Assembly: GCF_000017685.1 (NCBI RefSeq)
Contig: NC_010602.1
Coordinates: 1,815,501 to 1,879,500 of the forward strand
Reading direction: 5' to 3'
From: Leptospira biflexa serovar Patoc strain 'Patoc 1 (Paris)'
Lineage (GTDB): Bacteria > Spirochaetota > Leptospiria > Leptospirales > Leptospiraceae
Length of the DNA stretch: 64,000 nt
In this document: in pieces, positions 28,900 through 38,317 of the stretch
Numbering within the stretch: the first letter of the stretch is position 1
How the letters are laid out: each line of letters starts with the position of its first letter
Made by a program: the position numbers and the translations under genes
The notes under the pieces: model-generated
What the model saw: only the letters and a program-made list of their open reading frames with translations
Told to the model about the DNA's origin: nothing
The model's database searches: none

Positions 28900-30327
28900 C
28901 TATTTGGAAACTGGATAGGCTTCGTTTCCGTGTTCTAAAATATCCAAACCTAACAGCTCTTCTTCTTCCGAAACGCGAAGCCCGACTGTTTTTTTGATGA
29001 GATAGAACATGAGTAAACTCGCAGGGAAAGCCCATAAAAATGCAGTGACCACTCCAATGGCTTGGGCCGCAAATTGAGCAAATCCCGCGCCGTAAAAGAG
29101 TCCCGTGTCCAAACTAAACAACCCATAAGCCATTGTCCCCCATGCGCCGCAGACCCCATGCACGGAGACAGCACCTACGGGATCATCGATTTTGCGATTG
29201 TCCAAAAAGAGAACCGAAACAATGACTAAAATACCAGCCACAAGGCCAATGATCACTGAGCCCAAAATGCTCACATTATCACATGGTGCCGTGATGGCAA
29301 CAAGCCCGGCAAGGCCTCCATTGAGGGTAAGTCCAATCTCCGGTTTTTTGAATAGATACCAAGTGAGTGCCATAGCACTGAGAGCACCTGCACAAGCTGC
29401 CATATGAGTCACGACTGCGATCTTGGCAAAACTCCCCCCTTCGATGGAAGTGGTAGACCCTGGGTTAAATCCAAACCAACCAAACCATAAGATAAACACA
29501 CCAAGGGCTGCCATAGACATATTATGCCCAAGGATTGGATAGACCCTACCATCGGATTGGAATTTGCCCATCCTTGGACCAACAACTATTGCTCCCGCAA
29601 GTCCAGCCCAGGCACCGATGCTATGTACGACTGTCGATCCAGCAAAATCATGAAACCCAACACCTTCACCTCCGCCAAGTCCGAGGGACTCTAAAAATCC
29701 TGTGGAGACTCCGAGTAAACTCCCCCAAGCGAAAGATCCAAAAACAGGGTAAATGACGGCAGTGATGATTACAGAAAAAATCAGGTAAGCAGAAAACTTG
29801 GTTCGTTCTGCCATCGCACCCGAAACAATCGTGGCGGCAGTGGCAGCAAATACAATTTGGAAGATAAAGAAAGTGTACTTACCTGGATCCATAGTCCCAT
29901 CTTCTGCATTGATGAGAGATTCTGCAAACGAGGGGACTCCAATTCCAAATCCATCCAAAACTTGTGGGCCAAACATAATCGAAAAACCAATGAGCCAATA
30001 CGCGAGGGCACCTACTGTTAAGTCGGAAAAGTTTTTCATAAGGATGTTCACTGCATTTTTGGCTCTCGTAAATCCTGCTTCGACATACGCAAACCCAGCT
30101 TGCATAAAAAAAACCAAAAAGGCGGCAATACAAGTCCAAACCCAATTGGCTTCTTGCTTTGTGGTTTCGAGGGCAAGTTTTGTTTCTGCAAGAGAGGCCT
30201 TGATAACAGCCAAGTCTTTTGCCAAGGATTCCAAACTTTCCTTTTCCCCGTTCTCAAGAGACTCAGCGTTCAGCACGCTGACCAAAAATAGGGCCATCAA
30301 TGTAAAATAGATTCCGAAATGTTTCAT
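28900..30327 (-). CDS. amtB: ammonium transporter with exported N-terminal extension
   Basis: A 475-residue Amt/MEP/Rh-family transporter. A signal peptide (about 1-21) precedes a charged, coiled-coil-like stretch (about 22-62), then eleven membrane segments. The twin pore His residues are visible in STVVHSIGAWAG and in VSVHGVCGAWG; GFAYVEAGFTRAKN is the usual first conserved block. It imports ammonium. No PII (glnK) gene is adjacent, unlike most amtB loci. The gene starts ten bases after a GAF-SpoIIE-TPR phosphatase gene with AAGGAAAG before the ATG, so it probably belongs to that transcript, followed by the lipoprotein gene. Confidence 0.95.
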   Translation of the reverse strand: MKHFGIYFTLMALFLVSVLNAESLENGEKESLESLAKDLAVIKASLAETKLALETTKQEANWVWTCIAAFLVFFMQAGFAYVEAGFTRAKNAVNILMKNFSDLTVGALAYWLIGFSIMFGPQVLDGFGIGVPSFAESLINAEDGTMDPGKYTFFIFQIVFAATAATIVSGAMAERTKFSAYLIFSVIITAVIYPVFGSFAWGSLLGVSTGFLESLGLGGGEGVGFHDFAGSTVVHSIGAWAGLAGAIVVGPRMGKFQSDGRVYPILGHNMSMAALGVFILWFGWFGFNPGSTTSIEGGSFAKIAVVTHMAACAGALSAMALTWYLFKKPEIGLTLNGGLAGLVAITAPCDNVSILGSVIIGLVAGILVIVSVLFLDNRKIDDPVGAVSVHGVCGAWGTMAYGLFSLDTGLFYGAGFAQFAAQAIGVVTAFLWAFPASLLMFYLIKKTVGLRVSEEEELLGLDILEHGNEAYPVSK

Positions 30328-30337
30328 ATAACTTTCC

Positions 30338-32158
30338 TTAACTCACTTTTTGTGTATGTGATTCTAATCTCAAAAGAGAGGTTTTTAATTCCAAACTTTG
30401 AGGGGTGTTTTTTACGCCTTGTTGTAATACCTTAATCGCTTTTGGTTTCGCATTTTCTTTCAAATAACATTGTGCCAACAAAATACTTGCTTTCGCAAAA
30501 CTATGGTCACTCGACAGGGCCATCTTCAAAGCCCGTTTCGCTTCCGAAATCATCCCTGCCTTGTAATAGGCTCGACCCATGGTAAAGTGAGAAGCGGCAG
30601 TATTATCACCAGAAGTGCGGAGATACTCTTCTAAATACCGAATGGCTTCCTTGTATTTTCCGTCTCGATAGTACATTTTTCCAAGGAACACTAAAATTTC
30701 TTTTAAAGAAGAATCGATGCTAAAGGCTTTGAGCGCTTGGGCATAGGCTTCTTCCATTTTCATTTTGGAATTGGATTGTTTTGCCAATTGGATGTAATGG
30801 GAAGCTTCCGGAATGGAATCTCCACAATACAAAAAGAGAAAACTCAAATCGTCTCCATTGGGAACTTCCCCTTGGTAGGCCCGAAACCGTTTGATAAAGG
30901 CAGCAGATAATTTTTTTAAATCCACTTTTCCTCGCCCTTCGATGACAAGTTTTTCCCTTTCATCGTGTAACCAAGTTTGGATTCGTTCCACACCTACTTC
31001 ATCTTTAAGGTGGTTTCTTTGTTCACTAAAACCATCTGAAATCAAAAGTAAAAAATCACCAGGTTCGAGTTTACCTTGTTTTTCTTCATAATCTGCTTTT
31101 CTGACAGGAAGGATTCCCAAAGGGACCCCTTTTGTATCATATTGAATGAAGGTATCATCAGATGCTTTATAATGTAACATCCGTTGGTGGCCCGCATTCA
31201 CATACCCAAAGGTATAATCACTAAAGATTCGAACCATAAACGCAGTGAAATAAGTTGATTCAGGAAGTTGTTCTCTTAATTTTTCGCCGAGTTCTTCCAT
31301 GATTTCTGTGAGACCAAGCCCTGCCATCACGGATCGTCGGAACTGATGGTGGATGGCCATAGTAACGAGCGCCGCAGGGATTCCATGTCCCGACACATCG
31401 ATGTTAATTGCTGTGAGAGAATGACCTTGTCTGACAATATCGACTAAATCCCCACTGACCTCAGCCATTGGTTCATAGTGACTTGCAAAATAAATTCCAT
31501 TCCAGGCACTTAAGTCTTGTGGTAGGATTTGGCTTTGGACATTTCGTCCCATTTTTAAATCCCACTCCAATTGATTGAGAATTGCCGCCTCACGTGCCCT
31601 AGCAGTTACAAGTCCCTCAATGAGGCGCACACCATAAAGTGCCAGTGCCAGTTGTGAAGTGAGTGCCTCCAAAATTTCCAAGTCATCAATGATGTAGAAG
31701 TTTTCCCTTTCACTTTCTACAGCCAGAGTTCCGAGGATCTCTTCTTTTTGCATGATGGGAACACACATCACCGACTTGGTTTTTTCCCCCTCATCAAAGT
31801 AATGCGCCGATCTGGAAAGGTCATTGACAAGGATCGGTTCTTTGGTTTCAAAAACAGTTCCTGAATACCCTTCTCCTGCTTTTAAATTCCGACGTGGAGG
31901 TTCGGTTTCTTTTACAAATTTAACAGGGACTAAAAATTCACCGTCCCATAATCGGAGTGTGGTGTTGTCCGATTCAAAAATCTCCTGGCAAATCAGGATG
32001 ACCTTGTCAAAGAGTTGGTCTTCTCTATCTAAATTGGCAAATTCTTTGGAGATATAAAGGAGGATTGCAATTTTATCTTTATCTGTTAATCCTCCCACAA
32101 CTTTGTTCTGTCCGCGGAAGTTGACGAGCATTCGTTTGGAAACTTTGAAATCAACCAT
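30338..32158 (-). CDS. GAF-SpoIIE phosphatase with C-terminal TPR repeats
   Basis: A 606-residue cytoplasmic protein. A GAF sensor domain covers about 45-190 (GEGYSGTVFETKEPILV, MCVPIMQKEEILGTLAVE). The SpoIIE/PP2C phosphatase domain spans about 215-440 with metal-binding acids in VSGDLVD, NIDVSGHGIP, LLISDGFSE and NGDDLSFL. TPR repeats occupy about 455-600 (FLGKMYYRDGKYKEAIRYLE and GRAYYKAGMISEAKRALKM). It likely dephosphorylates a STAS antagonist in response to a small-molecule or redox cue. It heads a unit with amtB and the lipoprotein gene, and a long hairpin sits just upstream of its ribosome-binding site. Confidence 0.93.
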   Translation of the reverse strand: MVDFKVSKRMLVNFRGQNKVVGGLTDKDKIAILLYISKEFANLDREDQLFDKVILICQEIFESDNTTLRLWDGEFLVPVKFVKETEPPRRNLKAGEGYSGTVFETKEPILVNDLSRSAHYFDEGEKTKSVMCVPIMQKEEILGTLAVESERENFYIIDDLEILEALTSQLALALYGVRLIEGLVTARAREAAILNQLEWDLKMGRNVQSQILPQDLSAWNGIYFASHYEPMAEVSGDLVDIVRQGHSLTAINIDVSGHGIPAALVTMAIHHQFRRSVMAGLGLTEIMEELGEKLREQLPESTYFTAFMVRIFSDYTFGYVNAGHQRMLHYKASDDTFIQYDTKGVPLGILPVRKADYEEKQGKLEPGDFLLLISDGFSEQRNHLKDEVGVERIQTWLHDEREKLVIEGRGKVDLKKLSAAFIKRFRAYQGEVPNGDDLSFLFLYCGDSIPEASHYIQLAKQSNSKMKMEEAYAQALKAFSIDSSLKEILVFLGKMYYRDGKYKEAIRYLEEYLRTSGDNTAASHFTMGRAYYKAGMISEAKRALKMALSSDHSFAKASILLAQCYLKENAKPKAIKVLQQGVKNTPQSLELKTSLLRLESHTQKVS

Positions 32159-32174
32159 ATTGGATACCTTTCAC

Positions 32175-32217
32175 CTTTAGATGCAAGTATCGTACCGACG
32201 ATGCATCTCGCCTAAAG
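32175..32217 (-). promoter_or_regulatory. long imperfect hairpin in the leader of the GAF-SpoIIE gene
   Basis: CTTTAG plus ATGCA (32175-32185) pairs with TGCAT (32202-32206) plus CTAAAG (32212-32217), and TCGT/ACGA (32190-32201) closes an inner four-base loop. The structure lies directly upstream of the AAAGGT ribosome-binding site and ATG at 32158. It could be a leader RNA element or an operator. The rest of the 174-base gap (32159-32332) holds no gene; a TTGACG on the minus strand is visible without a clear -10. Confidence 0.4.
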
Positions 32218-32332
32218 AAGTTAAAATATCCTATATTTCTCTACAAACTGGATGGAATTTGCACAAAACGTCAACGGCTTGTTTATGGAAAACAGCCAAT
32301 TTGTTTATCTTTTAAGCAAATGGTGTTCTTGA

Positions 32333-33337
32333 TTAGAACTGAAACTGCAATTGGAAGGCCATTCGAGTTTCGGCACCCTCTCTTTCCGGGACACTCAAAC
32401 CTGCTCTTTGGACTGATAGGGCATAAAAATAACCTTCGCCAAACCAACTTGGAAATAAGGATCCAACAATCCCGATGGATGCAGTATAAAACCCACGCAA
32501 AGTCCGATCCATCCTGATCTCTCGACCAACACCTGTTAGTAGTTGGATGGATTCTATTTTACCTACGGCAATACTGAAATTTCCCGAATACATAGTTCTC
32601 ACAGCATAAGGAATGTATTGATTGGATTCATTGAGACGGACACTTGTTCTTTCATAAAATTTTCGTGACCCCTCTAGTTGGAATTCCAACCATTCATTCC
32701 ATTTGTATCCCAAACCAAGTAAGACTCGTTCCGGTAATTTTTCATTTAGGCGTTCCGATCCCAAGAATTGATCATATCGATAGGATCCAGGTGATTCTAA
32801 CAATACCCCAAGTCGAAACTGTTCATATTGGATCGCTGTCGAAAGGGAAACATTCCAAGAATAGGAACTATACCCACCAAGCCTTCCTGAAACACCAGGT
32901 CCTAAATGTAAGGCAAAGGAAATGTATGGATTGAGTTTCCAATTGGCAAATGCCTGAAAGGCATAATTCGAATAACGTTCATCAGATGGAAAGGATCGTA
33001 AGTAAACTGGTTTCCCACGAAATCCAAACCCAAATGACTCCGAAAACGAAACATAACCTGCTCCCGAAATATAAACTGGAGAAAGATTTGGATTCGCATA
33101 ACTTCCACTTGATGATACATCCAAAATATGTTTGTTCTGGAATGAAAGAAATGCTGTGTTCCCATATATACTTCCCATCGCATGAGTGCTCACAACTCCT
33201 TGTGAGGAAAGACCAAGCAAATAGGCAGAAGGGAATGCAACATCGTAACCCGAAATTTGTGCGTGGATCGGAAGGAGAGGGAAAAACGAACTACAGAAAA
33301 GTAGGAACCCCGAATGCCATTTTGATTTGAAAATCAT
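32333..33337 (-). CDS. probable outer-membrane beta-barrel protein
   Basis: A 334-residue protein with a signal peptide (GFLLFCSSFFPLLPIHAQ) and then alternating short strands rich in Tyr, Phe, Ser and Gly. It ends in AFQLQFQF, and a C-terminal Phe is the usual barrel assembly signal. Several repeats of strand-turn pattern suggest about 12 to 14 strands of the OmpP1/FadL or PorV-like type, but I cannot assign a family. Divergent from the 33385 gene 47 bases away. Confidence 0.75.
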   Translation of the reverse strand: MIFKSKWHSGFLLFCSSFFPLLPIHAQISGYDVAFPSAYLLGLSSQGVVSTHAMGSIYGNTAFLSFQNKHILDVSSSGSYANPNLSPVYISGAGYVSFSESFGFGFRGKPVYLRSFPSDERYSNYAFQAFANWKLNPYISFALHLGPGVSGRLGGYSSYSWNVSLSTAIQYEQFRLGVLLESPGSYRYDQFLGSERLNEKLPERVLLGLGYKWNEWLEFQLEGSRKFYERTSVRLNESNQYIPYAVRTMYSGNFSIAVGKIESIQLLTGVGREIRMDRTLRGFYTASIGIVGSLFPSWFGEGYFYALSVQRAGLSVPEREGAETRMAFQLQFQF

Positions 33338-33384
33338 TTACTGCCATTCCTTCATGAATTTACTGGAAAGAAAAGGGATTTCTG

Positions 33385-33813
33385 ATGACAAAACCAATGT
33401 ACAAACAATTTCGTTCCCCTCAAGGTTGGTATTCCTTCCTATTTCCTGTCAACTGGGAGCAAATGGTGGTCGAAGAAATCCCAGCCTTTTTCCATCCAGA
33501 TGGTGGCGGTGCTTTACAAGTCTACGCCTTTGAATCAAAATTAGAACACTTCGATATTGACAAAGAATTGGAAAATTATCTCAAAATCCATGAAATCGAC
33601 TACGATCCAGAAAAAGTTGCTGAATTTGAAAATAACGAAGGTTCATCCATCCGTGCCTGTGAGTTTATGCGAGATGATCGCGTTTGGATGGTATACATGG
33701 TGGCAAATAAAGAAAAGATGATCCTTCTCACTTACAATTCTGATGAAGAAATCGGTGATGAACTCTTCCAACAATTAACCAATATCATCAGTTCTGTCAG
33801 AATTTTGAATTAA
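33385..33813 (+). CDS. DUF3805-like small protein
   Basis: A 142-residue soluble protein beginning with a segment typical of DUF3805-type proteins (SPQGWYSFLFPVNWEQ) and ending in a helix (DELFQQLTNIISSVRIL). The alternating beta strands resemble the PsbP/Mog1 alpha-beta fold, in which a similar N-terminal phrase is common. Function unknown. ATG at 33385 follows AAAGGGAT. The AsmA-like gene starts 71 bases downstream in the same direction and may be cotranscribed. Confidence 0.75.
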   Translation: MTKPMYKQFRSPQGWYSFLFPVNWEQMVVEEIPAFFHPDGGGALQVYAFESKLEHFDIDKELENYLKIHEIDYDPEKVAEFENNEGSSIRACEFMRDDRVWMVYMVANKEKMILLTYNSDEEIGDELFQQLTNIISSVRILN

Positions 33814-33884
33814 TTTCTACTTTACAGATTCAAAAAACCAACATAGTCTCAACTCCACCGTTTTAGATGGAAGTAGGAGTCACC

Positions 33885-35333
33885 ATGAAAAAAGTAGGTT
33901 ATGGAATTGGAGCATTTTTTGCTGCGATTCTTCTAATCATCATCATCGCATTTGTTTTAGCTGGGAGTATCATCACTCCAAGTTTTCTTGTCAAACAAAT
34001 TGAATCTTCCTTAAATGTCCGTGCCCATGTCGAATCAGTGAATATCAATCTTTTGAATGTGTTATCTGGCATTGAGATTGAAGGGATCATCCTTGCCCCA
34101 AGGGATGAAGTGGCAAACAAAGGCACTCCTCTCGAAGAACGAAAATCGAAACCGAAAGGTGCCATCCAACTTGGTAAAGTGGATGTAAAAATTTCTTTCC
34201 TAGCTCTCCTTACCAAAACGGTTAAAGTCAACAAACTGGTGTTAAAACAACCAGAAATTGCTCTCACCATGAATGAAGATGGAGGCAATAATCTAACGTC
34301 ACTTTTCAAAACGCCAAAAATCGTAGATGGCGAAAAAAACCCTGCCCTCTCTCCTGAGGCCCTAGCTGAAAAAAAAGCCGCCGAGGAAGAAGAAGCGAAA
34401 GAAAAAGCAAGTGCACCTCCCTCTGGACCTTTTTCCATTAAAGACGTTCCGATTGCCATCAAGATGGGACTTGTGGGGATCCAAGAAGGGAACATCCAAG
34501 TGAATATGCGTAAAACGGGTCAACAAATCCTAGTCCAAAAATTAGACCTGGAAATCACAGACATTGATATTGATGGAAGTGATTTGGATTCGCATAACAG
34601 CCTTGATGTGAATTTTGATGCGGATGTCACAATCATTGGAAGGAACAAAAAAGAAGCTGCCAAGTTTTTACTCGAAACGGGTGGGAAGGTCACTCCATTT
34701 GTTGTGAAGACAGGCCTTGTGAATCCAAAAGTGATATACGAAGTTACGATGAAAGAGGATTCCTTTCTTTCGGGTTTTGCTGCCTTTGATGCGATTGCCG
34801 GTGAACTTCCTGCTATGAACCAAGCTGGACTCAAACTCGACAAACTCAAAGAAAAAGCGGAACTCAAAAAAGATGTGAGTTTCAAAGTGGAATATAGCAA
34901 CGGTAAGGTGACTTTTCTTGACGAACCCACTTTCCCTACAAAAAATTATGACCTGCAAATCACAAAGGGTTCTTACATCATCACAACAACCAATTACCAT
35001 GAAATGAGAATGGGTATGTTGTATGATGAAGATGAATCTAAAAAATCCCTGGCATCTGTAGATGAAAAAATCAAACAAGCCACCAAAGGCCAAGGGGATG
35101 CGAAAGCACTCCGGAATAAAATTGTGGGAAACTTAGTGAAGGATGAACGTTTGTTTATCCCTTTTCGCACCTATGGCGATATCCGCAATCCCAATGTAGA
35201 ACTGGGTGTGGGACTTGGTACTCTCACTGACCTAATCGGTGGGGCGGTGAAAGAGGTGATCAAAGGGAAAGCAGGTGATGCGTTGAAAAAAATCCCAGGT
35301 GCAGGTGATGCCTTAAAGGGACTAGGGTTTTAA
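33885..35333 (+). CDS. AsmA-like membrane-anchored protein
   Basis: A 482-residue protein with one N-terminal membrane segment (about 7-30) and a long periplasmic part. The start of the periplasmic region (SLNVRAHVESVNINLLNVLSGIEIEGI) and later strands match AsmA/DUF748-type proteins, which have lipid-transport repeating beta-groove folds. A Glu/Ala/Lys-rich insert lies near 160-185. The C-terminal segment (VELGVGLGTLTDLIGGAVKEV) is also typical of these proteins. ATG at 33885 has AGGAG six bases upstream and is preferred to a start at 33867. A role in phospholipid transport to the outer membrane is family inference. Confidence 0.8.
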   Translation: MKKVGYGIGAFFAAILLIIIIAFVLAGSIITPSFLVKQIESSLNVRAHVESVNINLLNVLSGIEIEGIILAPRDEVANKGTPLEERKSKPKGAIQLGKVDVKISFLALLTKTVKVNKLVLKQPEIALTMNEDGGNNLTSLFKTPKIVDGEKNPALSPEALAEKKAAEEEEAKEKASAPPSGPFSIKDVPIAIKMGLVGIQEGNIQVNMRKTGQQILVQKLDLEITDIDIDGSDLDSHNSLDVNFDADVTIIGRNKKEAAKFLLETGGKVTPFVVKTGLVNPKVIYEVTMKEDSFLSGFAAFDAIAGELPAMNQAGLKLDKLKEKAELKKDVSFKVEYSNGKVTFLDEPTFPTKNYDLQITKGSYIITTTNYHEMRMGMLYDEDESKKSLASVDEKIKQATKGQGDAKALRNKIVGNLVKDERLFIPFRTYGDIRNPNVELGVGLGTLTDLIGGAVKEVIKGKAGDALKKIPGAGDALKGLGF

Positions 35334-35367
35334 AATGAAATCCTAGATTTAGATCAAGAATGTACAT

Positions 35368-35409
35368 AAAAAAGGGACCAAAGATTTACTTCTTTCTGGT
35401 CCCTTTTTT
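35368..35409. terminator. bidirectional rho-independent terminator
   Basis: AAAAAAGGGACCA at 35368-35380 pairs perfectly with TGGTCCCTTTTTT at 35397-35409, loop 16 bases. A-run and T-run flank the GC stem, so it can stop transcription from the AsmA-like gene (plus) and from typA (minus), which converge here. Confidence 0.9.
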
Positions 35410-35466
35410 CATTCAGCCAAAATACCAAACATTTTAGATTGGCAGTTTGGTATTGTTTTTTAGAGA

Positions 35467-37275
35467 CTAACGTCCACCACTCGATCTTTTTCTCATACTT
35501 GCATCCAAAACTTTTTTACGAAGACGCAAACTTTGTGGAGTGACTTCCAAAAGTTCATCATCATCTAAAAATTCAATGGATTGTTCCAATGTGAGTTTTT
35601 TCGGTGGAACAAGGCGGATTGCCTCATCCGATCCTGAAGCCCTTACGTTTGTGAGTTTTTTCTCACGCACTGGGTTTACTTCTAAATCAGAGTCCCTGCT
35701 GTTCATTCCGAGGATCATACCTGGGTAAACAGATACTTGCGGTTCAATGAAAAGATCCCCACGTTCCTGGACTTTCCAAAGAGCATAAGCAGTTGATTCC
35801 CCAGAGTCCATAGAAATGAGGGCTCCGTTTTTACGACCTGGAATTTCCCCTTTGTATTTATCAAAACGTAGGAAGCGGCTAGACATAACCCCTTCTCCAC
35901 GAGTTTCCGAAATGAAATGGCCTCTAAATCCAATGATCCCTCTTGTAGGAATGATGTATTCCACGCGAGTGATTCCAGAAGTATGGGCATCCATTCCAGT
36001 GAGTTCTCCCTTTCGGCGGTTTAGCTCTTGGATCACAGCACCTGTGTATTGGTCTGGTAAATCCATCACTAAAGTTTCGTAAGGTTCAATTTTTTCACCG
36101 GCTTCATTGTGTTTGATGATGACTTCTGGTCGAGATACTTGGAGTTCGTAACCTTCACGTCTCATGTTTTCAATGAGGATGGATAAGTGGAGTTCCCCAC
36201 GTCCCAAAATTTTAAAACGATCTTTGTCTTCTGTTTCTTCTAATCGTAATGCAACGTTTGTTTCAAGCTCTCGATCAAGGCGTTCCCGAAGGTTACGTGT
36301 TGTCACAAACTTTCCTTCTTTTCCGGCAAACGGTGAGTTGTTGACCATAAAGAACATGGAAACCGTTGGTTCTTCTACTTGGATCGCAGGAAGTGGGAGT
36401 GGATTGCCCATATCACAAACGGTGTCTCCAATGAAGACATCAGGAATTCCCGCCATCGCGACGATATCTCCCGATCCGGCTTCATCGATTTCATAACGAG
36501 TGAGGCCTTCGTATCCGTAGAGTTTTGTGATTTTATAATTAGCAGTGGTTCCGTTGGTTTTGGCGAGAGTGACATCTGCCCCTTTTTTCATTGTCCCTTG
36601 GTAAATTTTACCAATGGCGATACGACCCACATATTCGTTATAATCAAGTGCAGTCACTTGGAACTGGAGTGCTTTGTCACTGTCTCGTTTCACCGGAGGG
36701 ACATGTGCAAGGACCATATCAAGGATTGGCTCGATGTTGGCACCAGGCACTTCCGAAAGATTATTCACAGCCCAACCTTGTTTTGCGGAAGCGTAAACAA
36801 TCGGAAAGTCTAACTGTTCTTCTGTGGCACCAAGGTCACTAAACAAATCAAATACTTTGTCGACAGAAAAACCTGGCCTTGCCCCTTCACGGTCGACCTT
36901 ATTCACAACTACAATGGGTTTATGGCCTAGTTGGAGGGATTTTCCAAGGACAAACCGTGTTTGTGGCATAGGACCGTCGAATGCATCCACAAGTAAAAGT
37001 GTACAGTCTGTCATGGACAGAACTCGTTCCACTTCTCCTCCGAAGTCAGCGTGGCCTGGAGTGTCTACGATATTAATGCGAGTGCCTTTGTACTTTACCG
37101 AAGTGTTCTTGGCAAGGATGGTGATCCCTTTTTCTTGTTCCAATGCATTGGAATCCATGATTCTTTCTCGGTCTTCTTTTGCGGTTACGGCGCCCGTATG
37201 GCGAAGGATACAATCTGTAAGTGTCGTCTTACCGTGGTCGACGTGTGCGATGATGGCGATGTTGCGAATTTCCAT
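35467..37275 (-). CDS. typA: ribosome-associated GTPase TypA/BipA
   Basis: A 602-residue translational GTPase. G1 is [10 protein letters not shown] right at the N-terminus, G3 is [11 protein letters not shown], and G4 is [10 protein letters not shown]. Domains II, III and V follow, and the C-terminal TypA-specific region ends in a Lys/Arg tail. It acts in ribosome assembly and stress adaptation. The frame is open upstream to a TTG at 37296, but the ATG at 37275 gives [13 protein letters not shown], the normal start. Divergent from rplU 118 bases away. Confidence 0.97.
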   Translation of the reverse strand: MEIRNIAIIAHVDHGKTTLTDCILRHTGAVTAKEDRERIMDSNALEQEKGITILAKNTSVKYKGTRINIVDTPGHADFGGEVERVLSMTDCTLLLVDAFDGPMPQTRFVLGKSLQLGHKPIVVVNKVDREGARPGFSVDKVFDLFSDLGATEEQLDFPIVYASAKQGWAVNNLSEVPGANIEPILDMVLAHVPPVKRDSDKALQFQVTALDYNEYVGRIAIGKIYQGTMKKGADVTLAKTNGTTANYKITKLYGYEGLTRYEIDEAGSGDIVAMAGIPDVFIGDTVCDMGNPLPLPAIQVEEPTVSMFFMVNNSPFAGKEGKFVTTRNLRERLDRELETNVALRLEETEDKDRFKILGRGELHLSILIENMRREGYELQVSRPEVIIKHNEAGEKIEPYETLVMDLPDQYTGAVIQELNRRKGELTGMDAHTSGITRVEYIIPTRGIIGFRGHFISETRGEGVMSSRFLRFDKYKGEIPGRKNGALISMDSGESTAYALWKVQERGDLFIEPQVSVYPGMILGMNSRDSDLEVNPVREKKLTNVRASGSDEAIRLVPPKKLTLEQSIEFLDDDELLEVTPQSLRLRKKVLDASMRKRSSGGR

Positions 37276-37393
37276 TGTTTTTACCAGAAATTCCAATCCA
37301 CTTTGGCTGTAAATGGGGATTTGCGTTTGACAAGAGGTGCCTTTCAGAAATCCTGGTAAGAACTACATTCGAGAAAGAGATTAGGATAGTTAT

Positions 37394-37702
37394 ATGTTCG
37401 CCATCATTGAACTTGGAGCCAAACAATTTAAAGTGTCTCCTGACCAGGTATTCGTCGCAGAAAAAACAGGAAACACGGTTGGAAGCACAGTAGAGACGAA
37501 AGTCCTACTCCTTTCCGATAATAACAAAGTGAACATCGGTTCTCCAGCTCTGTCTGGCGCCAAAGTCACTTTAAAGGTATTAGAAGACTGTAAGGGTGAA
37601 AAAATCCACGGTTTCAAATACAAAAAGAGAAAGAACTACAAGAAGTCTTGGGGTCATAGACAACAACTCCAAAAACTACAAGTGGTTTCGATCAGCGGTT
37701 AA
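37394..37702 (+). CDS. rplU: 50S ribosomal protein L21
   Basis: A 102-residue protein with the L21 pattern MFAIIELGAKQFKV at the start and KKRKNYKKSWGHRQ near the end. It heads the rplU-prp-rpmA unit. A consensus TTGACA lies at 37327-37332 upstream, but no well-spaced -10 box is visible, so the promoter is unresolved. Confidence 0.97.
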   Translation: MFAIIELGAKQFKVSPDQVFVAEKTGNTVGSTVETKVLLLSDNNKVNIGSPALSGAKVTLKVLEDCKGEKIHGFKYKKRKNYKKSWGHRQQLQKLQVVSISG

Positions 37703-38032
37703 TTGATTTATAGTAAAATTTTTAAAGATTTAGGAGGGAAAATCGCAGGAATCCAACTGGAAGGGCATTCTCCAAGGGACCATGGTCTAAGCGGAGAAAA
37801 TCTATTGTGTGCAGGGGTATCCACTCTCGTTCAGAGTGCTCACTCTTACTTAGCATCACAAGACAGTTTGGAATCGGAAGCAAAACGTGACGGGTATTTG
37901 GAATTTTTTGTCAAATCCAACCAAAGAGAGGCTTTGCAAAGCCTACTTTCGATGGTCGAATTTGGACTGAAAAGCCTAGCCCACTCTCATTCCGAAGCGA
38001 TTTCCATCCGTGACGAAATACTAAAGGGGTAA
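37703..38032 (+). CDS. prp: Prp-family ribosomal-processing cysteine protease homologue
   Basis: A 109-residue YsxB/Prp-like protein between rplU and rpmA, its conserved position. In Firmicutes Prp removes an N-terminal extension from L27. The catalytic His (LEGHSP) and Cys (LLCAGVS) are both present, with 13 residues between them. The start is TTG, directly after the rplU stop, and gives the family N-terminus with a GGKIAG strand before the His. The adjacent L27 starts directly with the mature-type N-terminus, so the usual substrate cleavage site is absent. Confidence 0.88.
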   Translation: MIYSKIFKDLGGKIAGIQLEGHSPRDHGLSGENLLCAGVSTLVQSAHSYLASQDSLESEAKRDGYLEFFVKSNQREALQSLLSMVEFGLKSLAHSHSEAISIRDEILKG

Positions 38033-38035
38033 ACA

Positions 38036-38293
38036 ATGGCTACAAAAAAAGGTGGTGGTTCCACAAAGAACGGTCGTGATTCGGTATCGAAAAGACTTGG
38101 TGTCAAAGTATATGGTGGCCAACAAGCAATTGCTGGAAACATCATTGTTCGCCAAAGAGGAACTGAATACAAACCTGGAAAAAACGTAGGGATTGGTCGT
38201 GACCATACCCTGTATGCACTCGTTGACGGGATTGTGACTTTCGAACATGTAACAAAAGAAAGACAACAAATTTCCGTTTACCCGAAAGTGTAA
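38036..38293 (+). CDS. rpmA: 50S ribosomal protein L27
   Basis: An 85-residue L27 beginning [16 protein letters not shown], the form seen in Escherichia coli and as the processed Firmicutes protein. A TAA codon stands two codons before the ATG in the same frame, so no longer N-terminal form can be made. The N-terminal tail reaches the peptidyl-transferase centre. It starts three bases after prp. Confidence 0.97.
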   Translation: MATKKGGGSTKNGRDSVSKRLGVKVYGGQQAIAGNIIVRQRGTEYKPGKNVGIGRDHTLYALVDGIVTFEHVTKERQQISVYPKV

Positions 38294-38317
38294 TCCTCTC
38301 CTACATTTGAGAGGACC

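Noticed and set aside
29798..30310. 170-residue frame antisense to amtB
   Set aside because: amtB is unambiguous on the other strand; the shadow has no ribosome-binding site or family resemblance.
32644..33330. Plus-strand frames of 96 and 126 residues opposite the beta-barrel gene
   Set aside because: They are antisense shadows; the minus-strand frame has a signal peptide and barrel-type C-terminus.
37327..37332. TTGACA as promoter of rplU
   Set aside because: No -10 hexamer occurs at 16 to 19 bases; kept only as a note.
37729..37745. AGGAGGG ribosome-binding site inside prp suggesting an internal start
   Set aside because: It encodes the conserved LGGKIAG segment and is not followed by a usable start codon.
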